Part shown: positions 22,780 to 32,639 of the stretch, piece after piece | Position numbering within the stretch: the stretch's first letter is position 1 | How the letters are laid out: every line of letters starts with the position of its first letter | Assembly: GCA_949825045.1 (NCBI GenBank) | Contig: OX463815.1 | Coordinates: forward strand, 16,175,231-16,239,230 | Direction: 5' to 3' | Source of the DNA: Argyresthia goedartella | Taxonomy: Eukaryota; Arthropoda; Insecta; Lepidoptera; Argyresthiidae | Length of the DNA stretch: 64,000 nucleotides | Notes under the pieces: generated by a model | What the model was told of the DNA's origin: nothing | The model's database searches: none | What the model saw: only the letters and a program-made list of their open reading frames with translations | Made by a program: the position numbers and the translations under genes

Positions 22780-23060
22780 TCAAGAGTTTTGGAGTATGTT
22801 GGAGGACGGGAGCGGCGCATGCGCGGTGCGGGCGGCTCTGACGTCAAGCGTCGTGCCCCGGGCGCCAGTACTCGCCGCGACAGCGCGCCCGGCAGCGCGC
22901 GATTTACGCCCTAATTTTCCAAACAATCACGAGACCTCGCTGCTATTTCTCTGTAAACACGTAAGCAACGCCTCCGCCCTCACAGCATGCGAGCGCAAGG
23001 TCTTCGAGCATTGTAGCACCCCTCGCCGTTCGACAGCTAATCTCTCGGACATAGACAACC
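22780..23060. promoter_or_regulatory. CpG-rich promoter-like block with NRF1 and CRE palindromes
   Basis: It stands out against AT-rich neighbours. It contains GCGCATGCGC (NRF-1 type palindrome, 22,815-22,824) and TGACGTCA (22,839-22,846); another TGACGTCA lies at 22,430-22,437. On the plus strand AAACAC|GTAAGC (GT at 22,961) is a usable donor, so a plus-strand 5' UTR exon could end there. Short frames are open on both strands by GC bias, and none has a recognised domain. Transcription direction is undecided. Confidence 0.45.
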
Positions 23061-23064
23061 ATAG

Positions 23065-23600
23065 ACACCCCGAAAGCCTGTATCATCATTAGAGCTAGCC
23101 GTAGATAGTCACCATCGCCATTGATGCTTGTGGTATTTTGCGGTTTTATACTCTACAAACAAATGCAGGTACTCCAACATTTTGACTTATGCTATGCTTA
23201 CTTAGGTTAGGGGCGTGTGGTTGTTTTGATGTACATTTGTTTATTTTTATTTGTTCTTGTGCTGTGAAACCTCTCTAGAGTGGCGATGATCCTGCGAAGG
23301 ATCTTCAAAAAATAAGAGTTGATGCTTAATGTGATTTACGTGCTAACGTCGTCGCAAAACAACACTTTTCTACTTTTGGGCTCTATTGCACGGAGATAAG
23401 GTTGAAAAACGGAACCCAGAAACTGACTACACTGTTGATAATTATCACTGAGCTTTTTCTGTTGTTCTAGTTTTGGTAGCGTTTATTCTCTAACTTATCG
23501 TTAACATACCGTTTGGAAGTTTATAGGGAACAGTAATTTATGTCACCTAATTTTGTTTGTCACTAAACTGCGATACCTTTATTATTATATCTGTTCCTAA
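23065..23600. other. No gene seen
   Basis: Nothing recognised downstream of the CpG block. Confidence 0.4.
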
Positions 23601-23611
23601 GAAATATTGGT

Positions 23612-24150
23612 CACCAAATTATTCGAAACGATCATGCATAAATATGGATAATCAAATAATTGCAATATTGATACTAAATAATAGTTTGATTACTTTTTTG
23701 CTATTGCCTGAATAATAAGTTTGTCCCCAAAAAAATATCATCGAACATCAAAATTATAGATCAGTCATCAAAATAATAGATTGGTTGCCTAAATAGAAGA
23801 TCTGCCACCAAATCTGTTATCTTTATAATATTGCATCAAATCTGCTGAATTGCATACAAAATATCATCGCGAATTGGTGGATCAGGGTAGGTGAAGGCCA
23901 AAGGCAAAGCTCTTTAGCCTTCGTGTTAGTTTGACATGCAGGAAAAAAAACTCAATCGGTGACTTTGTAATTGTTTGGTGATACACGTTAGGTGACGGAT
24001 CTACTACATAGGTTACCAATCTAATAATTTGATGACCAATATTATTTCTCGGTGATTTTAAAATTAATTTCAGATGACTATCTTGATAATAGAGAAACCA
24101 AAATGATTAATTAGCTAATCAAAATGGCATTCATTAGGCGATCAATATAA
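23612..24150 (+). mobile_element. V element, copy 1 (conserved core, variable arms)
   Basis: The core at 23,881-23,945 has GGTAGGTGAAGGCCAAAGGC and TTCGTGTTAGTTTGACATG. Left of it, degenerate words of the type CACCAAAT/ATAATAGATC recur many times. To the right their complements (GGTGAC, TTTGGTGA, GATCTA) recur, so the two arms could pair. No coding sequence. Confidence 0.6.
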
Positions 24151-24159
24151 TCATATCCG

Positions 24160-24550
24160 TTTATAATTGATACCTTTACATTTGCAAGAGTTCTGTGAGG
24201 CGATGTACTACCAGCCTGTCACAGTTGGAGACTCATTTTCGTCATCTATCTAGTCTTTAAATTAGCTTAACTAAAGCCCCTATCCCGTATTGTGGCCATC
24301 ATTTCGCTCCTTTCGTTTTTAGATTTACCTAAAACGCTAAAAAGGTCAGTAAAGCCTATAATCCAGTCAAGGGATACGCCTAAGGAGGGTGTAAAGTACT
24401 TGAGCAGGCGAGCTCGGGCACCCAAGCGATTCCTTCAGAAACTTGTTCAGGGAGCTCAGAGAGTGATCATACTAAGAATCCGGACGTCTAGGTGTAGGGC
24501 CGGGGGTGGGGGCATGGGAAAAAAAATATCCCTTTTGTATTTTTCGCTTA
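24160..24550. other. No gene seen
   Basis: Nothing recognised between V copy 1 and the Y element. Confidence 0.35.
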
Positions 24551-24555
24551 AATCT

Positions 24556-25090
24556 AAAAAACCGGCCAAGTGCGTGTCGGACATCGCACGTTCAGGGTTC
24601 CGCTCCTAATGTAGAAACTAAGCTTAAAAAAAGGTCAAGTGTTAGCCGGACTCGCGCACGAAGGGTTCCGTACCACCGTACAATGGTAGGGATGGTGTGG
24701 AGTGAATCATTTGGACTTTACATTGCAAAATGTTGTTTGCAAAGTAATTCGAGCGGCTGTTAATTTCTGTATCAAAGATAAAAATTAAAAAAAAGTATAT
24801 AAAGAGCCCTTTCCAGCAATATCCTACAAGAATTATTACGAACGAATTATTATTCGTTCGTTTTGCCCCTCCACTTTATTGTATGCAATTTTTATTTCAT
24901 AAGTTGCGGTTATCAGGGGAAGCATTTTTGCACAAGATTTCAAGACTCTATCAAGTCCGTTTATTACAGGCACTTTTCTCAGGAACTATAATAGTTATAG
25001 TTATACTATAACGGACAACGGACGGACACGCGACTGATCCTATAAAGGTTAATTTTTTACCTTTTGAGGTAAGAATCCCTAAAAATGAGG
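24556..25090 (+). repeat. Repeat Y, copy with two head segments
   Basis: Two successive Y heads are present: AACCGGCCAAGTGCGTGTCG (24,558) and GGTCAAGTGTTAGCCGGACTC (from about 24,633). The usual body follows, then ACGGACGGACACGCGACTGA and GAGGTAAGAATCCCTAAAA. It may be a Y element inserted into, or recombined with, another. Confidence 0.7.
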
Positions 25091-25439
25091 GAAATTCAAA
25101 GAAAAATCTGATTTATCAATATATAGGTATTTTTAGTAAAATATACGTAATACCAAACATTATCACTAAAATTGAGGTCAAAGGTCAAACAAAAAATAGT
25201 AGTTAAACAATTCTTCGATACGAAATTTTATAAAAAAACTGACTTTAATAGCTTCACATTCCTTTGGTTTTCAATATTTTTTGCATAAATAATACGATAG
25301 TAGTTAACTCAGCGAGTTCTAAATAACTATACCGCACTTAATGGGGTATATCAAAATATTTTTTTTAGCGCCCTTTAGCTGTTTTGGAGCCCACCCTTCT
25401 GTCACTTCTGAAAAAAACTAACATACAATGAAGGAAAAT

Positions 25440-25730
25440 TTTATGTTGTCACAAATACCCACATTAGAATATTCAGTACTCTAGGTGACTTCTGTCAAAA
25501 AAGGTTCTTTTTAGGTTCTATGCGTCTCAGCAGGTTAAAACCATTTAAAAATATTTTTGACAACTTCTTTGGTTTTAGGTTTACAAAATGTGAAAATTTT
25601 AAGATTGCAGCTTTAACCGTTTGGCTATAAATCCTGTGTGGCGGACGAGGGGCGGCCGGACGGGTACATAAGTGAGATAGCAATAGGGCTCTGTTTGGAC
25701 CCTTCGTGAACGGAACCCTAAAAGAGAAAA
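25440..25730 (+). repeat. Repeat Y-like 3' portion
   Basis: It ends GGACCCTTCGTGAACGGAAC followed by CCTAAAAG, preceded by GGACGAGGGGCGGCCGGACGG, a diverged form of the GGACGGACGGACAGAC block. The 5' boundary is uncertain. Confidence 0.45.
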
Positions 25731-25830
25731 AAAAAAGTAGAAAGCTCATAAAACTCTGTACAATTTTAACTGTGTATACTTTTTTTAATTCTTAACCCAT
25801 TTTCGAGTAAACAAATAACAATCCACTCAC

Positions 25831-25997
25831 AGTTCTGTCATTCTCTTGACCTCCCTATCATTTTGATGGCTTCCAGTATATCCGCCCAAGACATCGTGCT
25901 GTTGAATCCCGGCGGAGGGAAAAACAAAACAATTGCAATGTCCAACCAAAAGAGGCAGCAGCAGCATGGATTTGATCACATCCTGGAACTTATTCAT
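25831..25997 (-). CDS. Cystatin-like secreted protein, first coding exon (partial gene)
   Basis: The frame starts at ATG 25,997-25,995 and runs 55 full codons plus two bases to a consensus donor (GAACT|GTGAGT, GT at 25,830-25,829). The N-terminus has a hydrophobic stretch, MLLLPLLVG (residues 11-19), that fits a signal peptide; Met11 may be the better start. After the predicted cleavage region comes VLGGYTG (residues 37-42), followed by NDREVKRMTEL. This is the order seen at the start of type-2 cystatins: the Gly-Gly papain-contact site, then an Asp and the first helix. Cystatins inhibit papain-type cysteine proteases outside cells or in lysosomes. The exon carrying the QxVxG loop was not found on the minus strand to the left, so the gene is incomplete in my reading. 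Identity rests on a short motif pattern; another secreted protein is possible. Confidence 0.5.
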
Positions 25998-26027
25998 ATT
26001 TTCAAAGACGTCAGCATTCTCAGTATG

Positions 26028-26094
26028 TTTATAAATGTATTAAACAGAATATTTAACAGAGTGAATGAGATAGCGAAGGTCACTCGTGTGACCT
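26028..26094 (-). promoter_or_regulatory. Candidate promoter elements upstream of the cystatin-like exon
   Basis: On the minus strand a TATAAA lies at 26,033-26,028, about 31 bp before the first ATG. Further upstream is the palindrome AGGTCA-CACGAG-TGACCT (26,094-26,077), two nuclear-receptor half-sites facing each other with six bases between them. The TATA is so close to ATG 25,997 that initiation there would leave almost no 5' UTR for that ATG; Met11 would then have a leader of about 30-35 nt. Confidence 0.35.
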
Positions 26095-26193
26095 CATTTG
26101 TTTTTATGTGTGAAGCGCCTCGGTCGGTCGCCGTCGGTTCATGGCATTGTTTACTATATCGTACATCACTAGTAGTACTTAGTTTGGTTGGAC

Positions 26194-26325
26194 ACATACA
26201 ATAAAATATTATAAATGAATCTGATACTGTATGATATCGCACATACAATAAAATATTGTATATGAATCTGATACTGTATGATATCGCACATACAATAAAA
26301 TATTGTATATGAATCTGATACTGTG
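26194..26325. repeat. 47-bp tandem repeat, about 2.8 units
   Basis: Units start at 26,194, 26,241 and 26,288 with ACATACAATAAAATATT and continue GAATCTGATACTGTATGAT. The second and third units are almost identical, and the last is cut short at a GTGTGTGT run. Confidence 0.92.
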
Positions 26326-26383
26326 TGTGTCATTACGATAACTGATGTATCGGGGTTGCAAAACGAAACAGCGCTATATATAT

Positions 26384-26745
26384 GTCACCGGGAGATAGTA
26401 AACTAACGCGGTAGTTGATCAACTATCGACAGATAGTAAACCAGACCGACAGGGTTTATAATTTACGTTTCTTTTGTTCTTACATGTCAACCCAACACGA
26501 AGACTATTCGGGGGTTTCGCTGTTCTCGCCCCCTCTAGCCTTCACCTAAGCTACCACAGTGTTTGCCCTGGTATTTCGTTTACAATTCAAGTTTAAACCA
26601 GTTTAACATTTAACGGTTTTAACCGTTAGTTGATCAATTTACGCGTAAGCAGTACGCTACAGTTTACTATCTGTCGAAAGTTGACCAAATTACGAGGAAA
26701 AAACGTTAGTTTATCAACTTACGGTTTTGACTATCTTACGGTGAC
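26384..26745 (-). mobile_element. V element, copy 2
   Basis: The ends are GTCACCG (26,384-26,390) and CGGTGAC (26,739-26,745), flanked by TATATAT on both sides. The core (minus strand, about 26,575-26,471) has CAGGGCAAACACTG, GTGGTAGCTTAGGTGAAGGC, GGGGGCGAG and CTTCGTGTTGGGTTGACATG. Arms are built from words such as GATAGTAAAC, AGTTGATCAACTA and GTTAGTTTAC, which pair across the core. These arm words are unlike those of copies 1, 3 and 4. Confidence 0.7.
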
Positions 26746-26887
26746 ATATATACAACAACAATATTATATATTGATACATGTTATGATAAATGAAATTTTA
26801 ACAACATACACAAGTGTATTGTTTAGTTTGTTACATATATTTCAGATATTATATGACACCCACATTATAAAGTAGGTCACACTAATT

Positions 26888-27176
26888 TTGGGATCATGCA
26901 TACGTCGTAACCATATCAACCAACCAGAAATAGCCAACCATGGTCGAATTACAACTTTCATTAAACAAATAAATATTTTAGGGCAAAACACAGCGGTAGC
27001 GTAGGTGAAGACTAAAGGGGACGAGCGCAGCGAAGCCCTCGAATAGTCTCAGAATACAAATGCTTTGGAAAAGACATGTTTTCGTGAAAATCATCGCCTT
27101 CTGCTGATTATTTTTATGCCATTTCATGTAATGATCAATCCACGGTTGGCTATTTCATGACATGATCAAATTCTAC
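26888..27176 (+). mobile_element. V element, copy 3
   Basis: The core at 26,980-27,052 has GGGCAAAACACAGCGGTAGC, GTAGGTGAAGACTAAAGGGG, GCGCAGCGAAGCCC and CGAATAGTCT, matching copy 2 in the opposite orientation. Arms contain GAAATAGCCAACCATGG on the left and CCACGGTTGGCTATTTC on the right, plus paired ATGATC words. Confidence 0.68.
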
Positions 27177-27179
27177 GAT

Positions 27180-28370
27180 AAAGGTACGACACATATATGG
27201 CGATGAATTTTCATCAAGAGAGATAATAACATGTATGTACCCTAGGCCTCGTCGTGGCTGCTTGCTTTACCAACCTATCTAGTCTATCTAGTAGTAATTA
27301 GTTCTGATACATTTGTTTGGAACTCTACGAAACATTCTAAAGTTCTTTAATTTACTAGAGAGGAAGGGTCGATGTACGAATATTCTGAAACTAACATCTT
27401 CAGGAACCCCACTCTGAAATAATAAATGAGGAGTTACTCTAGTGCTCTATCTGTTAAACAAAGAGAGAATGTTTCAAGTGATAGTAAGAAAATGTTGGGT
27501 TCTACAACAAACGAGTAATCGTTAATATTTTAGAGACTAGAACGAAAATAAAACCGGATCACTTTTATGGTTGTGCTGGTATGTTGGGTACTTTACCTAC
27601 CACAGGAAATACCTCCTATCGAGCTATCGAGCTGTAAAGTAAAAGTAAAAGTGAAAGTGAAAGTAAACTAATATTATATTCATTGCAAATATGACGGCGA
27701 ACAAACTCCCAACGCTTTAAAGTATGTTATAATTTAACAAATCATATCAATGGTAACGAGTGAGGTTTTTAATAACGTTTAGATTTGGATGGAAAGCCTC
27801 ATAAGAAACGGCTACTGTTTTATTCATGTCAGCCCAGTACCTTATTTAAATAAGCTTTTAACGCTTTTGCACCGATTTAATATTCATACCTTTTTAATTA
27901 AGCATTGGCTTACGTCTCTTCCACTTGTTTTTAACAAGGTGGTTTAAATGGCTGTGTGGGAATAGTATATGTATTTGGTCCAAATTTATTTGATCCATAT
28001 TTCGGACAAGTATTCCGTATTTTATATAATTATATCTATATTTTTATTATTTTATTTTTATTGTTTTTAACAAAAAAGGTCTGTTTGTAAACAATACAAA
28101 GTTTCATTCAGATAAAATAAAATATGTACCATAGAATTATTTTTATCTGTTATCTAATCATGCTCCAATTACATCTACATTATATTATTTTGTTACGCAG
28201 CTACCTAGTTATACAGTTATTGTTGTTTCACTATCTAATATCGATCGGGGGACCTACAATCCCCAAGATACAGCTTCTTAGCCTAGTTTAGGTGTGAGAA
28301 GTTCAAAATATACTAATGTTACCGTGTACAACAACTTCACTGTATTTTATGCACAATCAGAACATTGTGT
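27180..28370. other. No gene seen
   Basis: Apart from a short AAAGTAAAAGTGAAAGTG run at about 27,640-27,665, nothing structured was noticed. Confidence 0.4.
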
Positions 28371-28375
28371 GTAGA

Positions 28376-28438
28376 TTGTAATAACCTTTTATCTCATCTT
28401 ATAACTAAGCATTAGTTAGATAAAAGGTCATATTACAA
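28376..28438. other. Stem-loop resembling a small-RNA precursor
   Basis: TTGTAATAACCTTTTATCT pairs with AGATAAAAGGTCATATTACAA with a two-base bulge. The loop contains a second small stem, AACTAA-GCA-TTAGTT. The 63-nt shape is compatible with a pre-miRNA-like fold but equally with a tiny inverted-repeat element. Confidence 0.4.
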
Positions 28439-28559
28439 GTTATCTTAAACGAAGGCGACTCAAGAGAGTACGTAGGCATTATAAGTAGCTATTGGCTTTA
28501 ACTTTGAGTATTGCCAAACCGGAAACAAGACCATTCTCAAAACTTTTTTTCAACCTTCT

Positions 28560-28760
28560 GTCGTAAAATAGTAGTGTAAGTTTGAAGCGTCTGTCTGCCT
28601 GTGTGTCCGTGGCACTCTCACGCTCAAACGGGTGGACGGGTTTAAATGCGTTTTTTTAATTGTTAGTAGATTTCACTGCGATTGTTCTTCGATATACTTA
28701 TTTAATAAAATCCGTTCAGTGGTTCAAAAGTTTTCATATCTTAGTCACACTTAGTACGTC
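28560..28760 (+). repeat. Common lepidopteran dispersed repeat (diverged)
   Basis: GTCTGTCTGCCTGTGTGTCC, TCTCACGCTCAAACGGGTGG and AAAATCCGTTCAGTGG match the layout of the repeat with 'CTTTCACGC...ACTGAACGG' words seen at 34,258 and, reversed, at 49,735. Confidence 0.5.
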
Positions 28761-28975
28761 GTATTTGTCGGGTCTCGCCTTCTTGCCTGTACGTAAGCAG
28801 TTTTGTTAGAGGTGATAAAAGATGAAGCATTTCAAAATTACTAGATATTCATTTCCATCTAGAAATCTATGTTGCAAACTCATTACCTGATAGAACTCTG
28901 CCGTCTGGAAAATAGAAATATTATAGAAACCTTTATCAATGATTTATGTAACTCTTTGCTGGAGTTTATAATATG

Positions 28976-29090
28976 ACCTTTTATCTGTGGGAGTTTCTTC
29001 ACCCTTCTGCTCCCACAATAGTCTAATGAAGAGAAGAGGCATAAAATGACATTTGCTAAGTATATGTAAATATCTACAGTACAAAAAAGT
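28976..29090 (-). repeat. Repeat U, copy 2
   Basis: Inverted relative to 16,735-16,865: TGGGAGTTTCTTC, CTCCCACAATAGTCTAATG and TTTGCTAAGTATATGTAAAT are shared. Confidence 0.6.
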
Positions 29091-29349
29091 GATCAGAGAC
29101 AGAAATAACCAGCAAATAGTGACTTACTTAGTGGGAGAAAATTGTTTCAATAGAGCGATTACTTGAAAATACACGGTGTAAGAGAAAGGTGTAGTCATAT
29201 TTAGGCGGGTTGTTATGGGCATCATTCTGAACAAATTTCACTATGTAACTGATCTGATCAGAGCAACCATAATTTTCACTTCTCCAAACAAAACAGCTAA
29301 AGCAGTAACTCGTATTAGTATATCGTAACACATTGTATGAGAGGTTGGA

Positions 29350-29398
29350 CTTCGTAGCACGCATGTTAGCACTTTCGTAGCACTTGCGTAGCCTTTCC
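29350..29398. repeat. Cluster of CGTAGCAC motifs (3)
   Basis: CTTCGTAGCACGCATGTTAG, TTTCGTAGCACTTGCGTAGC. Third occurrence of this motif cluster. Confidence 0.6.
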
Positions 29399-29399
29399 T

Positions 29400-30640
29400 T
29401 GTTGAGACGACCTTTTTTCATAGTAGTACCTTGATCCATTGTCTGTCATGCTGTATTTCTAATCAGAGGCGTCATAAATAAGCTAACTGAAATAAAAAAC
29501 ATGTTTCAAAATAGAACCCATTTCAAGCTGTTAGTTAAGTTCTTTAGATAGTTAGAATTTACGCCTTCAGATTTTCATCGATTTAAATATTTTTTCCGGA
29601 TCAAATATGTTTCAAATAATTAGCTTAGTATCAATAATATCACGTAAATATATCATTCTTATTTCCTAAATAAGTGAATATATATCCTTCTAAAGGAATA
29701 CCTTTCTGCCTTAGTTTCCTTACAATCTTTCCTCTCTCAAGAGCACTCACGTTTTAGCATGCATTTCGCTAAGTATAATTACTTTAACGTCCAAAGCCCA
29801 TTAAGTAGGCAGCATTATTATGTAGTTTGAGGCGTGTGCTCGATAATGGTCCAAGTTAATAGCGGTTCCGTGTACCACAGAGCTCATTATAGCTCCTCGC
29901 CACAGGAGAACTTTCCTTTACCGCCCATACTTTAATACACTTACAAGGATCTATTGGCAGTTAGCGAAAAGTGAGAGTAATGTGCCAAGCAGTAAACAAT
30001 ATTTCTATGATTGGAACTTAGATAGTACAGAGAAGCCCATATCAAATCTTCGTCGTGCCAATAGATCTTTGTCAGTTTCTTTAGATGCTTTTAGCTCTAG
30101 CTGGTACTTAGGTATCATATGGTAGAAAAATGAGTGAATTCCCATTCATGTCGATAAACTGAAGCATGTTAATTAAAGTCAGTTTATGGTTACAGCAACT
30201 TAGGCTATGTGTGATAAAAGAATGTTCAAGAAATAGTCGCGAGATCTCTATAATGATATCCTAAAACTATATGCGTATTTTCTTAGTTTGCGCTACAATT
30301 ACCTTATCAACTCGGTGCCAAATAACAAGACTTACAACTATATAACCCAATCAACCCAACACGGTGCAACTTGTATCAAAACTTCATGTAACGAAACCAA
30401 ATAAACAAGTAAAAGTGATCAAAATCTCTTTGCAAAGAATAAAGAAGCAACAGTTATTACTTATATATTTAAAATCCAAATATTCACCTTAAAAAAAAAC
30501 AAGTGTTATTGTTCTGAATTCAAATTTCATTAGAATTGAATCTAGTTCACGTTTATAGAAATAAAATACGATGTTATAACAACAAACAAGTGACTGTCAC
30601 CAGTATTCGTTATCTACAAAGTGAAAGAAGCACCCAAAAG
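29400..30640. other. No gene seen
   Basis: AT-rich DNA lacking recognised repeats or conserved frames. Confidence 0.4.
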
Positions 30641-30649
30641 ATGCAGCGG

Positions 30650-30845
30650 CAATCGGTGATGGTCTAGCTCGGGCGGCGCTGGCTTGCTTGGGCGGGCGGC
30701 TGGCGTTCGAGTGAGGGCGGGAAGAGCTGGGCGGGGGCAGCTCGCGGCGCGCCGGCTGTGATGCGATGGGGCAGGACTGGTGCTTCCGGCGGAAACGGAA
30801 GCGCGGCACGAGACACCAGGACCACACCCGTCCGCATCACACTCG
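30650..30845. promoter_or_regulatory. GC-rich promoter-like patch with GC boxes
   Basis: About 200 bp of GC-rich sequence with GGGCGG-type boxes near 30,674, 30,691 and 30,729, plus GCTCGCGGCGCGCCGGC. Frames are open on both strands because stops are rare. On the plus strand ATGGGGCAGGACTGGTGC opens a short basic peptide up to a TAG|GTGAAC splice-like site. I cannot tell promoter, first exon and unrelated GC-rich repeat apart. Confidence 0.35.
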
Positions 30846-30984
30846 GTAGGTGAACAAGTGGAATTGTTGATAGACTTTGCCAATTTTCGGCCGTTGCAGG
30901 TTTGGTTGGTTACCGCAGTATGAAGTCCATTTAAGAAAATATTTATGATGGTTACTTAGGATTCTCTATTTTTATGGCAAAAAA

Positions 30985-31285
30985 TATAATGATCACCAAA
31001 TTATTTTTTTCCTACCCAAAATGGATAAATGGACACCAAAAGTTGCGAAAAATATCAGGGCAAAATACTGCGGTAGCTTAGGTGAAAGGTAAAGGGGGTG
31101 AGCGAAGCGAAGCGTTGAACATGTAAGAACAACAAAAAATACATAAAACATAAACTTAAGTACACAAATCATAAAAAGAAGTTTGGTGATTATTTATCCA
31201 AACACAATTTGGTGGACATTTATCCATTCTGGCAGCCTTTTCGAATTTATTGGTAGTAAAATAGGCGTATTTGGTAATCGTTTAA
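30985..31285 (+). mobile_element. V element, copy 4
   Basis: The core at 31,055-31,130 has CAGGGCAAAATACTG, GCGGTAGCTTAGGTGAAAGG, GGGGGTGAGCGAAGCGAAGC and ACATGTAAGAAC. The left arm has ATCACCAAATTATT and AATGGATAAATGGACACC. The right arm has the complements GGTGATTATTTATCC and GGTGGACATTTATCCATT. Confidence 0.7.
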
Positions 31286-31289
31286 ACAT

Positions 31290-32350
31290 AAGCCATTTTT
31301 TATTATCCTATCCTATTATTATCGTAAATTTTCACGCTGTATTTATCGTCATCACTTAGAATGTTAGCTGTGAAGCATTAGGTCTGACCGGTTTTATGTT
31401 GTCAATACCCCAAAACTACAAGTACAGCAAGCTTAACAAGTTTTGACTGTTTAATTATTCAACTTTATGTCAATATTTTATTAACGTATTAAGTAATTCA
31501 TATAACATAAGCACTCGTAGCAAATTTTATGAAAAGTAATTTAACGCTCATTCAAACCTTATTATCAAAATCTTTATTCGAATAAGTCAATAAAACTTAG
31601 GATAGAAATGTCGAAAGCGTTTTTATCAGTAAATGGATGAACTGATTTGAAACGATAGAGACCACTGCGAACTTCTTTTATACCAAATCTTTTTGTGTAA
31701 TCGGATAAGCGGAAATCCTCCTTTGAACTGTTATCAAATGACTAGCCGCGTCTGCCCTGCGTATTGATATAATCCTTTGGATATTTCTTTAGCAAAAGTA
31801 CGAAAATATATTGTATGACGTCACTGTTGCCTGTTTTTTCCCTTGTTTTTTACGTATTTGAGCCAACATAGTTAGGTAGCAGACGAATTCCCATATTGCA
31901 ACCCAAAGGTCCCCTAGGGTAGTTCTGCCTTAAACGGTACTGGCTATCGATTTCCTGTATTGTATATAAAATATTCTAACATTTCCTTAATATTTCCTTT
32001 ACTAAAAAACAATGTTAATATACTTAAGTCTAAACTGATTAATCAGTCAGTAATCATTTTTATTTTCCTTTTTTAAACTTCATTGGCAGTTATTTACCCC
32101 ATATCATCAGCATCGTGATTGTGAACATAGGAAAACCGCTACGTGTCTTCTCAACATTAGATCCAATATCCGTTCAAGTCCTCTAGTCTAGTACTATTGA
32201 TACATGCATGATTAATTGTCATTGGCGAGCCTTCTAATTAACTGCGAGCTAATACTATCAGGTTCAATCTGACGGACAGTTCACTCGAGTAGATCGATCA
32301 TTATTTTATTAATTCAATCGGCTTTTCAAGTGCTTTTTGTGTTATGTGTG
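31290..32350. other. No gene seen
   Basis: AT-rich DNA. One TGACGTCA octamer at about 31,817 is isolated and has no GC-rich context. Confidence 0.4.
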
Positions 32351-32360
32351 TGTGTGTGAC

Positions 32361-32560
32361 GACCTCTGTGGTGTAACTGTCGAGGCTCTGCTTCCAAAAC
32401 GAGAGGTTCCGGGTTAGAATCCCGACTGGGGAGGACGAAGTAAAAATCCCCAGGTTTAGGATGTTTACATGTTTGTGACGTCGCTGTTTCTGGTTCCCAC
32501 GTCTCAGGGTTTCCTAGTGTGGGGCCAGAAGCAATGTAATCTAGTTGTGTGCTTTATATT
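32361..32560 (+). repeat. tRNA-derived SINE (S family)
   Basis: GACCTCTGTGGTGTAAC (box A-like), GGGTTAGAATCCCGACTGGG (box B-like), GTCGCTGTTTCTGGTTCCC and TTCCTAGTGTGGGGCC follow in the same order as at 19,558. Confidence 0.82.
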
Positions 32561-32639
32561 TAAACAACATAACATACAACGTCACCGCTTTTCCAATGCG
32601 GGTTGGTAGAGCTACAATTGTGCCCATATCTCTGACTAT

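Noticed and set aside
25863..26204. 113-codon plus-strand open frame
   Set aside because: It lies opposite the cystatin-like exon and its promoter. Its translation shows no domain, and the minus-strand reading (signal-like start, GG motif, splice donor) explains the composition better.
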